From: UBA6016 sp041915365
GTDB taxonomy: Bacteria > Campylobacterota > Campylobacteria > Campylobacterales > UBA6016
Assembly (NCBI GenBank): GCA_041915365.1
Contig: JAYSBP010000014.1
Span: 1 to 60,640 of the forward strand
DNA length: 60,640 nt
Direction of reading: 5' to 3'
Shown: positions 25,425-34,570 of the stretch, one piece after another
Numbering within the stretch: position 1 is the first letter of the stretch
Layout of the letters: each line of letters opens with the position of its first letter
Translations under genes and position numbers: made by a program
The notes under the pieces: model-generated
Seen by the model: the letters and a program-made list of their open reading frames with translations, nothing else
What the model was told of the DNA's origin: nothing
The model's database searches: none

Positions 25425-26018
25425 ATGAAAAAAATACTTATTCTTGCCGCTTCTTGCGCCGCTCTCACGTTTTGCGGTTGCTCGTTTAAAGGCGATAATA
25501 TCAATTTTTCAGAGCCGACCTCTATATATATGGGTGAAAAAGCGTTTTCAAAAGCCCATATCCTAGCTACAAAAGATGTAAGAAGCGATAAGAACACGGT
25601 CGGGATAATAAAAAATAAAAATGGCGAGCTAAAAACCACTATATCAACGTCTCAGGATTTGTCAACGTGGTTTGGCCTTGCATTTGAGAGAGAGATGAGA
25701 GCGGCTGGGTTTGCCCCAATATCAAATATGGAAAACGCCGATTTTTCATATCAAATGTCGGTTACCGAGCTAAAAGCGGAATATATAACGGATGAGCTAA
25801 CCGGAAAAAACTTGAAGCTAGCAATGAGCATATCGGTTGAGATAGGCGACAAAACCCAAACTATCACAAAAAACTACAAATATAACGAAGAAAAGTGGAT
25901 AAAACCGACTTTTGAAGCCGAGAGCATAAAAAAAGAGCTTGAGCCATTTATGCGAGAGAGTATCGCCTCAACCGTAAAAAGCCTAGTCGACGGCTCGAAA
26001 ACTAGATACGTCAAATAA
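25425..26018 (+). CDS. YajG-like lipoprotein
   Basis: 197 residues with a lipoprotein signal peptide; the lipobox is TFCGC, with the modified Cys near residue 19. The mature part, with SQDLSTWFGLAFEREMRAAGF and a C-terminal helix, resembles the YajG family (PF03923), a lipoprotein group with no clear function. It is 5 nt downstream of cheV, probably one transcript; its last 8 nt overlap the convergent flgS stop. A link to motility is suggested only by its neighbours. Confidence 0.8.
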   Translation: MKKILILAASCAALTFCGCSFKGDNINFSEPTSIYMGEKAFSKAHILATKDVRSDKNTVGIIKNKNGELKTTISTSQDLSTWFGLAFEREMRAAGFAPISNMENADFSYQMSVTELKAEYITDELTGKNLKLAMSISVEIGDKTQTITKNYKYNEEKWIKPTFEAESIKKELEPFMRESIASTVKSLVDGSKTRYVK

Positions 26019-27024
26019 ACTTAGAGATAGATAACACAAAAGCCTTTGGCTCTTCTATCTCTATCTTACCGCCATGTGCGGCGGCTATCTGCAGAGAAAG
26101 AGCAAGGCCTAGACCATTTCCTTTTGTTTTTGTTGTTTTGAACGGGTCAAACAACATGCTTTTATCAGCTACGTCAACGCCGCTATCTCTTACTTTCAGC
26201 TTATAATATTCGGAATCCTCCTCAAAATATATCTCAACGATTCCACCCTCTTCTCTGTCTTCTTCTATGGCATCTATGGCATTAAAAAGAAGGTTTTGCA
26301 TAACCATAGAAATTAGCTCCAAATCCCCTGTTATATCAATGTCTGGCAAATAAAAATTGAAAGATACATCTTTGGAGTATGAGTAATGACCTATTGAAGC
26401 CCTCATTTCTTCCTCCAATTTTCTGAGGCCAAACGGGCTTTTTTTGATTGCTACCCCCTTTGTAAAAAGTAGCGTAGCCTTGATGATTCTCTCAACACGC
26501 CAAATAGATTTTTTGATTTCGGTAACTACAGGTTTGATGTTATCCGCTACCACACCTTGCAGAGTTGACGCCAGTATCGCTACGCTTCCGACGGGATTTC
26601 TGATTTCGTGTGCCAGATGTGCCGCCATCTGACCCATTGAGGCTAGTCTTTGTGTCCTTTTTTGCTCCGTGATATCCGTGGCCGAGACTATCGTTTTATT
26701 GCCAAGCTTGACAGATTTGATAAGATAAGAGCGGTCATCTATCTCTGCCTCGCCATTGTTTTTGAACGTTCGATAGTCAAGACCGAGCGTTTTTGCCGTC
26801 GAGTTTTGCAAAAATATCTTGCCTTGTTCATCAAGCACCCAAATAGCGGTTGGCAAAAACTCTATTATTTCGCTGAGTATTTTGTGCAGAGCCTCGTATG
26901 AGGCTTTTAGGTCTTTATATTCGTTTTCTACTATGTATGTTTGATTTATTAGCGTATCTAGCGTGTCTAGAAATAGCTTCTTGTCTTCTGTGGAGAGCTG
27001 ATCTAGTAGTTTTTTGTCTATCAT
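26011..27024 (-). CDS. flgS: Sensor histidine kinase of the flagellar sigma-54 cascade
   Basis: 337 residues, cytosolic with no membrane segment. It has an N-terminal coiled coil, a PAS domain (about 55-120; LPTAIWVLDEQGKIFLQN), HisKA with the phospho-His in HLAHEIRNPVGS, and HATPase with N-box NLLFNAIDAIEED and KTKGNGLGLALS. This matches FlgS of H. pylori (HP0244) and Campylobacter, which phosphorylates FlgR to activate sigma-54 flagellar genes. As in H. pylori it lies beside the DUF2018/hemA/proS cluster. FlgR and rpoN are not in the window. Confidence 0.85.
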   Translation of the reverse strand: MIDKKLLDQLSTEDKKLFLDTLDTLINQTYIVENEYKDLKASYEALHKILSEIIEFLPTAIWVLDEQGKIFLQNSTAKTLGLDYRTFKNNGEAEIDDRSYLIKSVKLGNKTIVSATDITEQKRTQRLASMGQMAAHLAHEIRNPVGSVAILASTLQGVVADNIKPVVTEIKKSIWRVERIIKATLLFTKGVAIKKSPFGLRKLEEEMRASIGHYSYSKDVSFNFYLPDIDITGDLELISMVMQNLLFNAIDAIEEDREEGGIVEIYFEEDSEYYKLKVRDSGVDVADKSMLFDPFKTTKTKGNGLGLALSLQIAAAHGGKIEIEEPKAFVLSISKFI

Positions 27025-27071
27025 TTAAAGCTTCTGTTTTTTGTGTCATTTTACACTAACAGACTTTTATG

Positions 27072-27106
27072 AATAAAAAACTACTCGCAGCTTTGAAGCT
27101 ACGAGT
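27072..27106 (-). terminator. Rho-independent terminator of the FecR/Slam-like operon
   Basis: Minus-strand stem ACTCGTAGCTT / AGCTGCGAGT (27083-27106), 10 pairs including one U-G wobble with a UCAA-type loop, followed by a T-rich run (27072-27080). It begins 10 nt after the stop codon of the FecR-domain gene. Confidence 0.8.
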
Positions 27107-27116
27107 ATGTAGATTG

Positions 27117-29897
27117 TTATCTTTTTAGCTTAAATACACCTGCGGCTTGGACGCTGTCATAACTGGCGGCAAAAGTACCGGCTGCCTGTTCTGCGCTAGG
27201 GCCATAAAATTTGCCTTGAACATTAACTAAACCAGCTCCAGCTCCAGATGCCGCAAAGCTATTTGCTGAAGTGTTTACAGTTCCACTTAACGTAGCTAGA
27301 CTCAGACCCTGAATAGTCAAAGAGCCGCCTGTTATCTGCCCGGAGCCAAAGCTTACATCAAGGCTAAGTGTATTGTTAGAGCCTGAAATAGCACTTGCTA
27401 CGCCGCTTGCCATGTCGTATTGAACACCACGTAAAGCCCCGTTATATGTATATGACACATTATTTGTTGCCAATGACTGCAATACAAGCGTAGGCGTCTC
27501 AACGCCGGCTACCCATGTAGAAAAAGGCATCACGCTTGTTGTACTGCTGCCTGTATTTACGCTCCAATATCCCCATGATACATAGTCTGCCGCATTAGGG
27601 GCATCAAACGCATACATGAATGCTTTGCCGTCAGAACTAGCCGCCGCAAATATATTATTGTTGATATATGCACTTTGCGATACGTCTGTATTGCTACCCA
27701 AGGCATACGATGTGCCGTTATGTGTAATATTTGCACTAACGGCTCCGGTATCGTGGTTGACCGTAGCCGTAATGGTATCATTGCCAGTGAGAGCAATTGC
27801 AGGGGTTGCATAATCATAAGTCACAGGTGTAAAATTGTTTCCAAAAGTAGATGCAACGGCAAAGCCTGAAATTGTGCTTATGCCTGTTTTGTCAGCCGTT
27901 GAAACTGGATTTGTTGTTCTGAGTGCGCCAAATGAGCTGTATGAGCCAGATAAAGAATCATAGTTGTAACCAGCTACCGCCTGAGCCTCTGAGCCTAGAA
28001 GTGTTGCGCTAAGGGATGCCGATGTTGAGGAAGATACACCATCATCATTGTACGTGGAGTAATACTCTTTTCCCGTTATGCCGAGATTGCCGTACTGATC
28101 TGTAGTAGACGTCCCGATAAACAATCTACCAAGACTAAAATCCAAAACGGATATTCTCGTAGGAAATACCCTCGCTAGCATAGTTGGCGTGCTAAACTGG
28201 TTATTGCTACCGAAGTACTCATACCACAGATAATTTGACCCGCCAGCCGTATTAATATTTTCCAGTTCACCGCCAAACATAAATCTCTTCAAACTATAGG
28301 ATTCATCGCTATAACTTATGCTACCTAAGCTATAGTCTAACATTGAAGTAATACTAGCACTGCTACCGATTTCACCGCCGCTGACTTGTATTAGCTCTTT
28401 TAATCCTACAAAACCATATACTTTACCTATAGCTGTTGGATTGTTTGTAAAGAATGTAGAAGCGACGGTTGGCTTACCTAGCAGGTTATAGTTGGCTGCA
28501 ATCGAGTAATTATCAAAAAAGGTATAGTCCGTGGCGGTCTCTATCGAGCCTTGCGAATAGTTGTTCGTATAGTCATAAGAGACAAATATCTCGCCTTTAC
28601 TGTCTAGCATATACCCTTTATAGATGAGTGGCTGACTGTAGTAGGTCTTGTAGTAGGTATCAACGCCGTTGCCGTCGTAGGCATATGTAGCTGCCTGATT
28701 TACCAAATTGATATTGTTGTATCCGGTAAATGTCGAAGAAGCACTTGTTACTATCGGTGTGGATAGCGTATAACTACCACTACCGGATACCACTGTCGGC
28801 GCAGTAGCTGCCGACGAGTAATTGGTATATGTATAGTTTCCAAGTTCGTCATCATGCGTATATGACACACTTTCCGATGATGAAGCAGTACTGCCTACAT
28901 AATTCCAAGTGGCACTTGTGCCTGATAATGTGTATCCGGTATTTGCCAAATTGTAGTATGTCCTACTCCTAGAGCCGGTTCCAGAGGAGATATATGTTTC
29001 GTATGATTGAGCGTAAGTTTCATTGGTTGATTCGCTATATCCAAAAGAGACGCCATATAGAGGTCCAGTATAAGCTGCGCCAGTGGTCGTAGAAAGTTTT
29101 GCATCATCAGAAACTGTGGAAACGATGTTTTGCACAGAGTCTACAATGTTATTTGTAGTTGCTATTGGATTTGTATTTTCGTTTGCTGTGTTTTGTGCAA
29201 CTGGATTTTGTTGTGCGCTGTCTGAATTTGTTGTTGTGGCAGTTTGAGGGTTTGCATTATTTGGCTTAGCAGACCCAAGTACTGGGCCGGATGCATTGTC
29301 AAGATCCCTGAGTTCGCTTGGCGTATACTCTCTTGCCGCACCTACTGCATTATTTAGCACCGTGGTAATTTGTCCAGCCTTAACCTCTCTCGGCGTTATC
29401 GGAACCCCTTGTTCTAGAGCCTTTATGGCAACAACGATACTTCCTCTCGTGCAAGCTATCATCTCAGGTCCCATTCTAGGCACCATACCGATAAACCTTG
29501 TACCCCTAATTCCTATGGTTGCTGTTCTTGTTTCCATCTTGAACTTATCAGGAGCCACTTTGCCTATTTTGCCGGTTATAGCCTTGAAAGCACCCTCCGA
29601 TACGCCAAATCTAGCGCTTGCTTTTTTGGGGTTGTTGTCTTCAAAAAGATATTCGCTTACTTTGAAATTTGTATTGGCACCTAAAGAGATAGCCGTACCG
29701 TCTTTAAATATAATCTGCGTAGACGAATTGCTTTTGGTTATTAGCTGGTCTTGCTCATCTATCTGAGTTCCGGACACCGCTTTTTGCGATTTACCGCCTT
29801 TAATCAAAGAGACATCGCCTGAAACTACTGTTAGCTTGCCTATATTTGCAAATAGTATTGCAAACGGCAGAAGCAATAATATGACAATCTTTTTCAC
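27117..29897 (-). CDS. FecR-domain surface protein with TbpB-like C-terminal barrel
   Basis: 926 residues. GTG start (SD AAGGGG), then signal peptide ending LFA|N. The FecR domain spans about residues 20-150 (GDVSLIKGG, KDGTAISLGANTNFKV, TATIGIRGTRF). A Ser/Thr/Asn/Tyr-rich, beta-rich stretch with no Cys repeats follows. The last ~120 residues have the TbpB-like barrel signature: DVSFGSGQITGGSLTIQG, GKFYGPSAEQAAGTF and the terminal GVFKLKR. That ending is typical of substrates of Slam/DUF560 translocators (type XI secretion). It is not a lipoprotein: there is no lipobox. It lies 20 nt downstream of the Slam-like gene. The ligand or function is unknown. FecR here is a structural domain, since no sigma factor is nearby. 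Confidence 0.86.
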   Translation of the reverse strand: MKKIVILLLLPFAILFANIGKLTVVSGDVSLIKGGKSQKAVSGTQIDEQDQLITKSNSSTQIIFKDGTAISLGANTNFKVSEYLFEDNNPKKASARFGVSEGAFKAITGKIGKVAPDKFKMETRTATIGIRGTRFIGMVPRMGPEMIACTRGSIVVAIKALEQGVPITPREVKAGQITTVLNNAVGAAREYTPSELRDLDNASGPVLGSAKPNNANPQTATTTNSDSAQQNPVAQNTANENTNPIATTNNIVDSVQNIVSTVSDDAKLSTTTGAAYTGPLYGVSFGYSESTNETYAQSYETYISSGTGSRSRTYYNLANTGYTLSGTSATWNYVGSTASSSESVSYTHDDELGNYTYTNYSSAATAPTVVSGSGSYTLSTPIVTSASSTFTGYNNINLVNQAATYAYDGNGVDTYYKTYYSQPLIYKGYMLDSKGEIFVSYDYTNNYSQGSIETATDYTFFDNYSIAANYNLLGKPTVASTFFTNNPTAIGKVYGFVGLKELIQVSGGEIGSSASITSMLDYSLGSISYSDESYSLKRFMFGGELENINTAGGSNYLWYEYFGSNNQFSTPTMLARVFPTRISVLDFSLGRLFIGTSTTDQYGNLGITGKEYYSTYNDDGVSSSTSASLSATLLGSEAQAVAGYNYDSLSGSYSSFGALRTTNPVSTADKTGISTISGFAVASTFGNNFTPVTYDYATPAIALTGNDTITATVNHDTGAVSANITHNGTSYALGSNTDVSQSAYINNNIFAAASSDGKAFMYAFDAPNAADYVSWGYWSVNTGSSTTSVMPFSTWVAGVETPTLVLQSLATNNVSYTYNGALRGVQYDMASGVASAISGSNNTLSLDVSFGSGQITGGSLTIQGLSLATLSGTVNTSANSFAASGAGAGLVNVQGKFYGPSAEQAAGTFAASYDSVQAAGVFKLKR

Positions 29898-29917
29898 TTC
29901 TTTCCCCTTGTGTTGGC

Positions 29918-31027
29918 TTATAGAATATTAAATACTTTGGTTAACGTTACACCAAAGGTGGTTTTATTATATTTCGTCTCTTCATAGTTTGAGCCGTTAT
30001 ATGTCTTGTTGAGTGATGCACCAAGCAGCATTGAGCTACCTATAGGCTTACTTGCGTTTATGCCAAGTGATTTTTGATAGTCATTTCTCATGTCGGAATA
30101 TATGACAGCTGGGGCATCCTGATAGTTTTGGTTTTTGAATGTGGCGTTTGCACTTATGTTAAACATATCCATAACAGGGGTTGCAAATTCTATTTTTGCC
30201 GACCTTGCGATATAGTTTGCAAGAGGGCTTCTATTGACGTAAACATCATTGTGAGTTCCAATGTTTTTTGATACTGCCAATACCATTGACAAGGTCTTAT
30301 TTCCTGTAAAAGATTTTTTAAATCCTAATGAGCCGTCCATGACTGTCGCATCAAGCATGTAGTTGCTAAAAAATTGCTTTTTAACACTAGCCGTTTGTTC
30401 CACCAATATATCCGCAATTGCAAAATTCAGTTTTTGAGATATACCAACGCCATCCATCGTATCTTGCATTCTATCTTGCAAAAATAGCTTACCGACTCCG
30501 CCAGATTCGTGCGTCATACCATATTTGAGGTTTTCTAGCATCGGAGTTAATGATACTTGGTATGATTGTGTCGAATAAGCTATTCCAGAATTTAGTTGTA
30601 AATACAATACGTTCGCATCGGTTGTTTGTCTGTATTGTTGCCCGTACGCAACGGCGCTGTTTTGCCATTTTAGGTTTTTATCAATCGCATAAGTGTGGTT
30701 TAGTATCGCCGTTTCATTGAATAAGTAGTCGTATTTGTGCCCGCCATCAACGGTATTGAGATAGGGGCTTGCGTTTTTAACGTTCGTATCTAGACCTATT
30801 CCGCCTATAGCTATAAGGTCAAGAGAGTGTTTTTTTCTGCTTTTTTCTATTGCCGACAACAGAGTGTATACTTGCACTTTAATATTTTCCGGAAGATTGT
30901 ATTCTAGGGTATTTTTTAATTCCACCTCGGCAATATCATAGCTGCCTTCTTCCATGTATACCCTTGCCATTTCCATTCTGCTTCTAGCGTGGTTTGGATC
31001 TACTGCGACGACTCTTTCAAAAGCCAA
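29918..31027 (-). CDS. Slam/DUF560-like outer-membrane translocator, 5' end broken
   Basis: The open frame gives 369 residues from TTG 31027. TPR repeats (FERVVAVDPNHARSRMEMARVYMEEGSYDIAEVELKNTL) come first, then a beta-rich region to the end (about 280 residues of alternating aromatic strands, ending VTLTKVFNIL). TPR plus a C-terminal barrel next to a TbpB-type cargo is the Slam/T11SS arrangement. In the same frame, coding sense extends upstream through another TPR (YNQGNYASAYKKFYDLYELK) and a signal peptide (FALLCAIGVSALA) to GTG 31276, but TAG at 31256-31258 interrupts it. As it stands, only an unexported form could be made from an internal start. Confidence 0.78.
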   Translation of the reverse strand: MAFERVVAVDPNHARSRMEMARVYMEEGSYDIAEVELKNTLEYNLPENIKVQVYTLLSAIEKSRKKHSLDLIAIGGIGLDTNVKNASPYLNTVDGGHKYDYLFNETAILNHTYAIDKNLKWQNSAVAYGQQYRQTTDANVLYLQLNSGIAYSTQSYQVSLTPMLENLKYGMTHESGGVGKLFLQDRMQDTMDGVGISQKLNFAIADILVEQTASVKKQFFSNYMLDATVMDGSLGFKKSFTGNKTLSMVLAVSKNIGTHNDVYVNRSPLANYIARSAKIEFATPVMDMFNISANATFKNQNYQDAPAVIYSDMRNDYQKSLGINASKPIGSSMLLGASLNKTYNGSNYEETKYNKTTFGVTLTKVFNIL

Positions 31028-31276
31028 GATGGCCTCATCGTACTTTTTTAGCTCCGTTGCACACCTACCAAGGTAAAAGTTTACGACAGGTTCATCGCTT
31101 TTTAGCTCATACAGGTCGTAAAACTTTTTATATGCACTTGCATAATTGCCCTGATTGTACAGCGCAACAGCGTCATCTAGTGATTTTTGATTTAATGCGG
31201 TATCGGATGCAAGGGCTGATACCCCTATTGCACATAAAAGCGCAAAAGAAAATCCCTATTTTTTAAATGTCGACAC
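31028..31276 (-). pseudogene. Disrupted 5' part of the Slam-like gene (signal peptide and first TPR)
   Basis: A strong SD (AAGGAGGA, about 31285-31292) precedes GTG TCG ACA TTT AAA AAA, then TAG, then GGA TTT TCT and a clean hydrophobic signal core ending VSALA-SD. The frame before and after TAG is the same and joins the long open frame, so one nonsense change (for example TTG or CAG to TAG) explains it. Length from GTG to the end would be 452 residues. No ATG, GTG or TTG lies between TAG and the signal core. Confidence 0.7.
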
Positions 31277-31391
31277 GTAGCAACTCCTCCTTGATAACTT
31301 TTACACCAATATATTTCTTAACAATATACAATATTATTGCACATTTATATGCTAATTTAGTGCTGGTTTTTGAATCAAAAGAAAATGGTTG

Positions 31392-31613
31392 TTATTTTAT
31401 TTCTTGTTTTGGAATCCTCATCCCTCTGCCAACGGCAAAATAAAGCATCATCCCAAGCAAAGACAAAAATATAACAACAAGAAGCCAGACAATTTTCATG
31501 GTTTGGTCCCTAAATTCTGATTTAATGATGTCTAATATCGCCCAAATCCAAAGAGCAAGAGGGACAACCCACATCAGCATCACCAAAATCCAAATAAAAC
31601 CAGACGTGTCCAT
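31392..31613 (-). CDS. Small two-helix membrane protein (PLDc_N domain)
   Basis: 73 residues with two membrane segments (about 6-27 and 41-63). The pattern WVVPLALWIWAILDIIKSEF, then KIVWLLVVIFLSLLGMMLYFAVGR fits the PLDc_N family, the detached N-terminal domain of cardiolipin synthases and also found in small stand-alone proteins. The function of stand-alone members is unknown. SD GGAGG lies 8 nt before the ATG. Confidence 0.85.
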   Translation of the reverse strand: MDTSGFIWILVMLMWVVPLALWIWAILDIIKSEFRDQTMKIVWLLVVIFLSLLGMMLYFAVGRGMRIPKQEIK

Positions 31614-31659
31614 CTCTTAAGCCTCCAAAGTAGTTGTTTTATAGTTTAACAAATAAATT

Positions 31660-32319
31660 TTATTTATTCCAAGGCTCGTTGCTTTGGAACTTTGCGGAAT
31701 CTATAATTTTTTTAAAAATCGGAGCACACTCTTTTTTGATGTCTATCGGTGCCTCATAGGAAAATACAAAAAAACCTTTTTTTGCACCGACGATTACATA
31801 TTCTTCACTGGTTGGAACTTTTTTGTACGGCGGTACAAATTTATAATCGGCTCCGGTATCTGGCTGATTATGAATGGACTCCTCGAATACAAGCTCAAAT
31901 GACTTTATGTCAAACCAAACACCTCTTCTACCGTCAATCACTATATACCTATAGTGCTCTTTTTTTGGGATTTCTTCTCTTGTCGGCGAGTTTTGCACAA
32001 GAGAGATGTACTCCTTGTAGCTACTAAAAAAACCGCCGTATCTATAATATATAACAGAAATTTTTGCGCTTACGCCAAGATTATTTTTTGGCCCTTGCAG
32101 CTTAATACCGGTAGCATTATCATCATTGCCGACATAGTCAAATCTAGATTCGTATCTGCTCCAACCGTTTGGAATGATAATTTTAAATATCTTGTCTTTG
32201 TCTTCGTACGTCTCAAAGCCGCTTATCTCTTTGCCGCTTGCATAATCAGTAGCCTTGCATTCAAACGCAACAGCGGTTGAGAGCAAAAAAAACGCAAAAC
32301 AGACTGCAAGCCTTTTCAT
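31660..32319 (-). CDS. Periplasmic protein of unknown function
   Basis: 219 residues with a signal peptide (MKRLAVCFAFFLLSTAVA). The mature protein has alternating beta and loops, including FKIIIPNGWSRYESRFDYV and SEEYVIVGAKKGFFVFSYEAP, and ends in a helix with KKIIDSAKF. This resembles PsbP-like or lipoprotein-type stress folds, but I cannot name a family. It is 6 nt upstream of nothing in its own direction; the response-regulator gene's stop (32326) lies just before it, so it may be the last member of that operon. Confidence 0.75.
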   Translation of the reverse strand: MKRLAVCFAFFLLSTAVAFECKATDYASGKEISGFETYEDKDKIFKIIIPNGWSRYESRFDYVGNDDNATGIKLQGPKNNLGVSAKISVIYYRYGGFFSSYKEYISLVQNSPTREEIPKKEHYRYIVIDGRRGVWFDIKSFELVFEESIHNQPDTGADYKFVPPYKKVPTSEEYVIVGAKKGFFVFSYEAPIDIKKECAPIFKKIIDSAKFQSNEPWNK

Positions 32320-32325
32320 TTGTGA

Positions 32326-32970
32326 CTACTGCGCTGAAATATTGATTTGATATACGGTGTTTTTTAGCTTTTTGATTAGCCCGACATCCATCAGCTGTCT
32401 AAAAGTAGATACGACGGTCGGCTTGCTGATATTTAGCTCAGCCATAATATCTTCGTATGAGCCGTTGAAGATATTTTCTTCATTAGCGTTTGCAAATAGA
32501 TACCTGATAATCTCTATTTTTTTACCGCCGACAAAAGTGCTTATCGCCTCTATTAACTTATCCCTAACCCTTATCTCTTCGTCTTTTTGCTTGACGATTA
32601 TCGTTTTTTGGACAAGTTCTAGCATCTCTTTTGTGTTTATCGGCTTTAGTAAATAACCGTCAACCCTAAGTCTAATGGCATCCAACATATAGTTTGTCTC
32701 AGAATGAGCCGATGTCACCATGATTGAGTCTACAGCTATATTATGCTCTCTTATGTATCTAATAAGCTCCAAACCGCCCATTTTCGGCATTAAAATATCA
32801 GTCAAAAGTATATTTATCTTATTTTGTTTTAATACGTCTATCGCCTCTTCGCCGTTTTTTGCAGTGAAGACATCTCCCATAAAATCCTCTACCGCTATGC
32901 GCATCTGCTTTAGTACTTGCTCCTCGTCCTCTACGATTAGCACGGAATATTTATTCAAATCGTTATACAA
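32326..32970 (-). CDS. Response regulator with C-terminal winged helix
   Basis: 214 residues. Receiver domain (about 8-125) with VLIVEDEEQVL, phospho-acceptor Asp in LLTDILMPKMGG, Thr in MVTSAHSE and Lys in YLLKPI. A linker helix follows, then a winged-helix-like region (about 145-214) with SYEDIMAELNISKPTVVSTFRQLMDVGLIKKL, more like a MarR/CRP-type helix-turn-helix than the OmpR type. It starts at TTG 32970, overlapping the kinase gene by 8 nt. It should be the output of the adjoining histidine kinase. Confidence 0.88.
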   Translation of the reverse strand: MYNDLNKYSVLIVEDEEQVLKQMRIAVEDFMGDVFTAKNGEEAIDVLKQNKINILLTDILMPKMGGLELIRYIREHNIAVDSIMVTSAHSETNYMLDAIRLRVDGYLLKPINTKEMLELVQKTIIVKQKDEEIRVRDKLIEAISTFVGGKKIEIIRYLFANANEENIFNGSYEDIMAELNISKPTVVSTFRQLMDVGLIKKLKNTVYQINISAQ

Positions 32971-34570
32971 AATTTTTCACCTCGTCGCCTATTGGTATCG
33001 TTATTTTAAACATTGCACAATTATATTTATTTTTATCCAAATTTAATTTTATATTTTTTGCGGTTATCGTTCCGCAAAAATGCTCTTCAATTAGCTTTTT
33101 ACTCATATAAAGCCCTATTCCGGTACCGCTCATCTGGTGCTTTGTCGTAAAATACGGCTCAAAAAGCCTGCCAAGCACATCCCTACTTATACCGCCGCCG
33201 TTGTCTATGATTCTTATCGTCGCATAAGAGCCTTTTGCGCTTGCCTTTATGAATATAATACGTTTGCCGTCATTAAGGGCAGATACCGCATCTATGGCGT
33301 TGTTTAGTATATTTACGATGACTTGCACAAGACTATTTTTGAACCCGAGAAGGTGTATATCTTTATCCACGGATATAACAAGAGAGCTCCCAGATGCTCC
33401 GATGGGTCCGTCAACCAAAAAGCCCGCATTATGTATCGCATCCCCTACAGTAAACAACTCCTTATTTTTATCAGGCTTAAAAAAGCTCCTAAAAGACTCT
33501 ATGGTATCCGACATATTTGCGGCCAAAACAAGCCCCTCTTCTACTTGTTTGGCTATAAACTCTTTCGTCAGTTTATTTGCCATACTTTTTGTCTCAAAAC
33601 TTTGAATCAGAATAGTAAGAGCATTGAGCGGTTGTCTCCACTGGTGCGCTATATTTGCTATCATCTCACCCATTGAAGCTAGCTTCATCTGTTTATGAAG
33701 CATCTCGTCTTTAAGCCTGCTTTTGTTTATCTCCTCTTCTATCTTTTGCTCAAGCGATAGGTTTAGCTCCGTTAGTTCTTTTGTTTTTTCATTTACCTTT
33801 TCCTCTAGAGAGCTGTGAAGAGTTTTTATGTTGCCCAGTATCAAATTTGCAAGCAGTATGGATATAACTAGGACAAGACCCAAAAGTCCACTTACAATCA
33901 TAATAGCAAGCTCAAACAGCTTATCCGCTTTCTCTTTTTCAAACATAGCTTTTTGCATGTGAAAGTTGATTAGCTGTTCAAGATATATGTTCATTGAGTC
34001 TATCACGGGGAACAAATTTGTCTTGATGCAATGCTTCGCCTCGCCTTGCATATCGTTTTCAAGCAGATAAGTTATGACACCCAGCTGGAATTCGAGCTTT
34101 TTTATATTAGCGGAGATTTTGTCGTTAACTTTTTGCTCATCTATGACTACGGTATTTTGCACCTGTATTGAGGTGAGGTGGAGTATTGCGTCATTGATAC
34201 CCTCAAAAACGCTAGGCTCTTCTTTTTTTGTCCGTGAACCAAGATACTCATCCCATCTAATTATTAGGTTTTTTTTGAGCAGTTCCACCACCTCATGGGC
34301 GTCTTCTAACTTCGTATTTCGTTCTAATATATCTCTATACGTATTGACTATATTTAGAGTATGGACATCTTTTATGGCTTGCAGTTTTGAGATTGATAGC
34401 GTCCTGTTATTAAAAGTAGAGTCGAAGCTATTTTTCATCCCAAACAGCATAAGTCCGGCGATAAAACCTATAAATAGCATTCCAAGGGCGATGATTAATA
34501 TTAAAAATCTGATTTTGATACTAATAGATAGTGATAGTAGATAATTAATAACGGTCGAGATTTTATTCAT
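32963..34570 (-). CDS. Membrane sensor histidine kinase
   Basis: 535 residues. Two membrane helices (about 20-45 and 218-242) bracket a periplasmic helical sensor of about 170 residues. A coiled coil follows (EEKVNEKTKELTELNLSLEQK), then HisKA with phospho-His in NIAHQWRQPLNAL and a HATPase domain (VNILNNAIDAVSAL, GTGIGLYMSKKL). The HQWRQPLN form is common in Campylobacterota kinases. It overlaps both neighbours by 8 nt: a binding-protein gene upstream and a response regulator downstream. The periplasmic helices may contact the anchored binding protein. Confidence 0.9.
   Translation of the reverse strand: MNKISTVINYLLSLSISIKIRFLILIIALGMLFIGFIAGLMLFGMKNSFDSTFNNRTLSISKLQAIKDVHTLNIVNTYRDILERNTKLEDAHEVVELLKKNLIIRWDEYLGSRTKKEEPSVFEGINDAILHLTSIQVQNTVVIDEQKVNDKISANIKKLEFQLGVITYLLENDMQGEAKHCIKTNLFPVIDSMNIYLEQLINFHMQKAMFEKEKADKLFELAIMIVSGLLGLVLVISILLANLILGNIKTLHSSLEEKVNEKTKELTELNLSLEQKIEEEINKSRLKDEMLHKQMKLASMGEMIANIAHQWRQPLNALTILIQSFETKSMANKLTKEFIAKQVEEGLVLAANMSDTIESFRSFFKPDKNKELFTVGDAIHNAGFLVDGPIGASGSSLVISVDKDIHLLGFKNSLVQVIVNILNNAIDAVSALNDGKRIIFIKASAKGSYATIRIIDNGGGISRDVLGRLFEPYFTTKHQMSGTGIGLYMSKKLIEEHFCGTITAKNIKLNLDKNKYNCAMFKITIPIGDEVKNFV

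Noticed and set aside
27117..29897. FecR-domain protein as part of a FecI/FecR iron-signalling system
   Set aside because: There is no sigma factor or TonB-dependent receptor next to it, and the protein is secreted with a TbpB-type end.
31256..31276. Phase variation of the Slam-like gene by slippage in the A6 run
   Set aside because: Adding or removing one A leads to other stops and does not join the signal peptide frame; a base substitution fits better.
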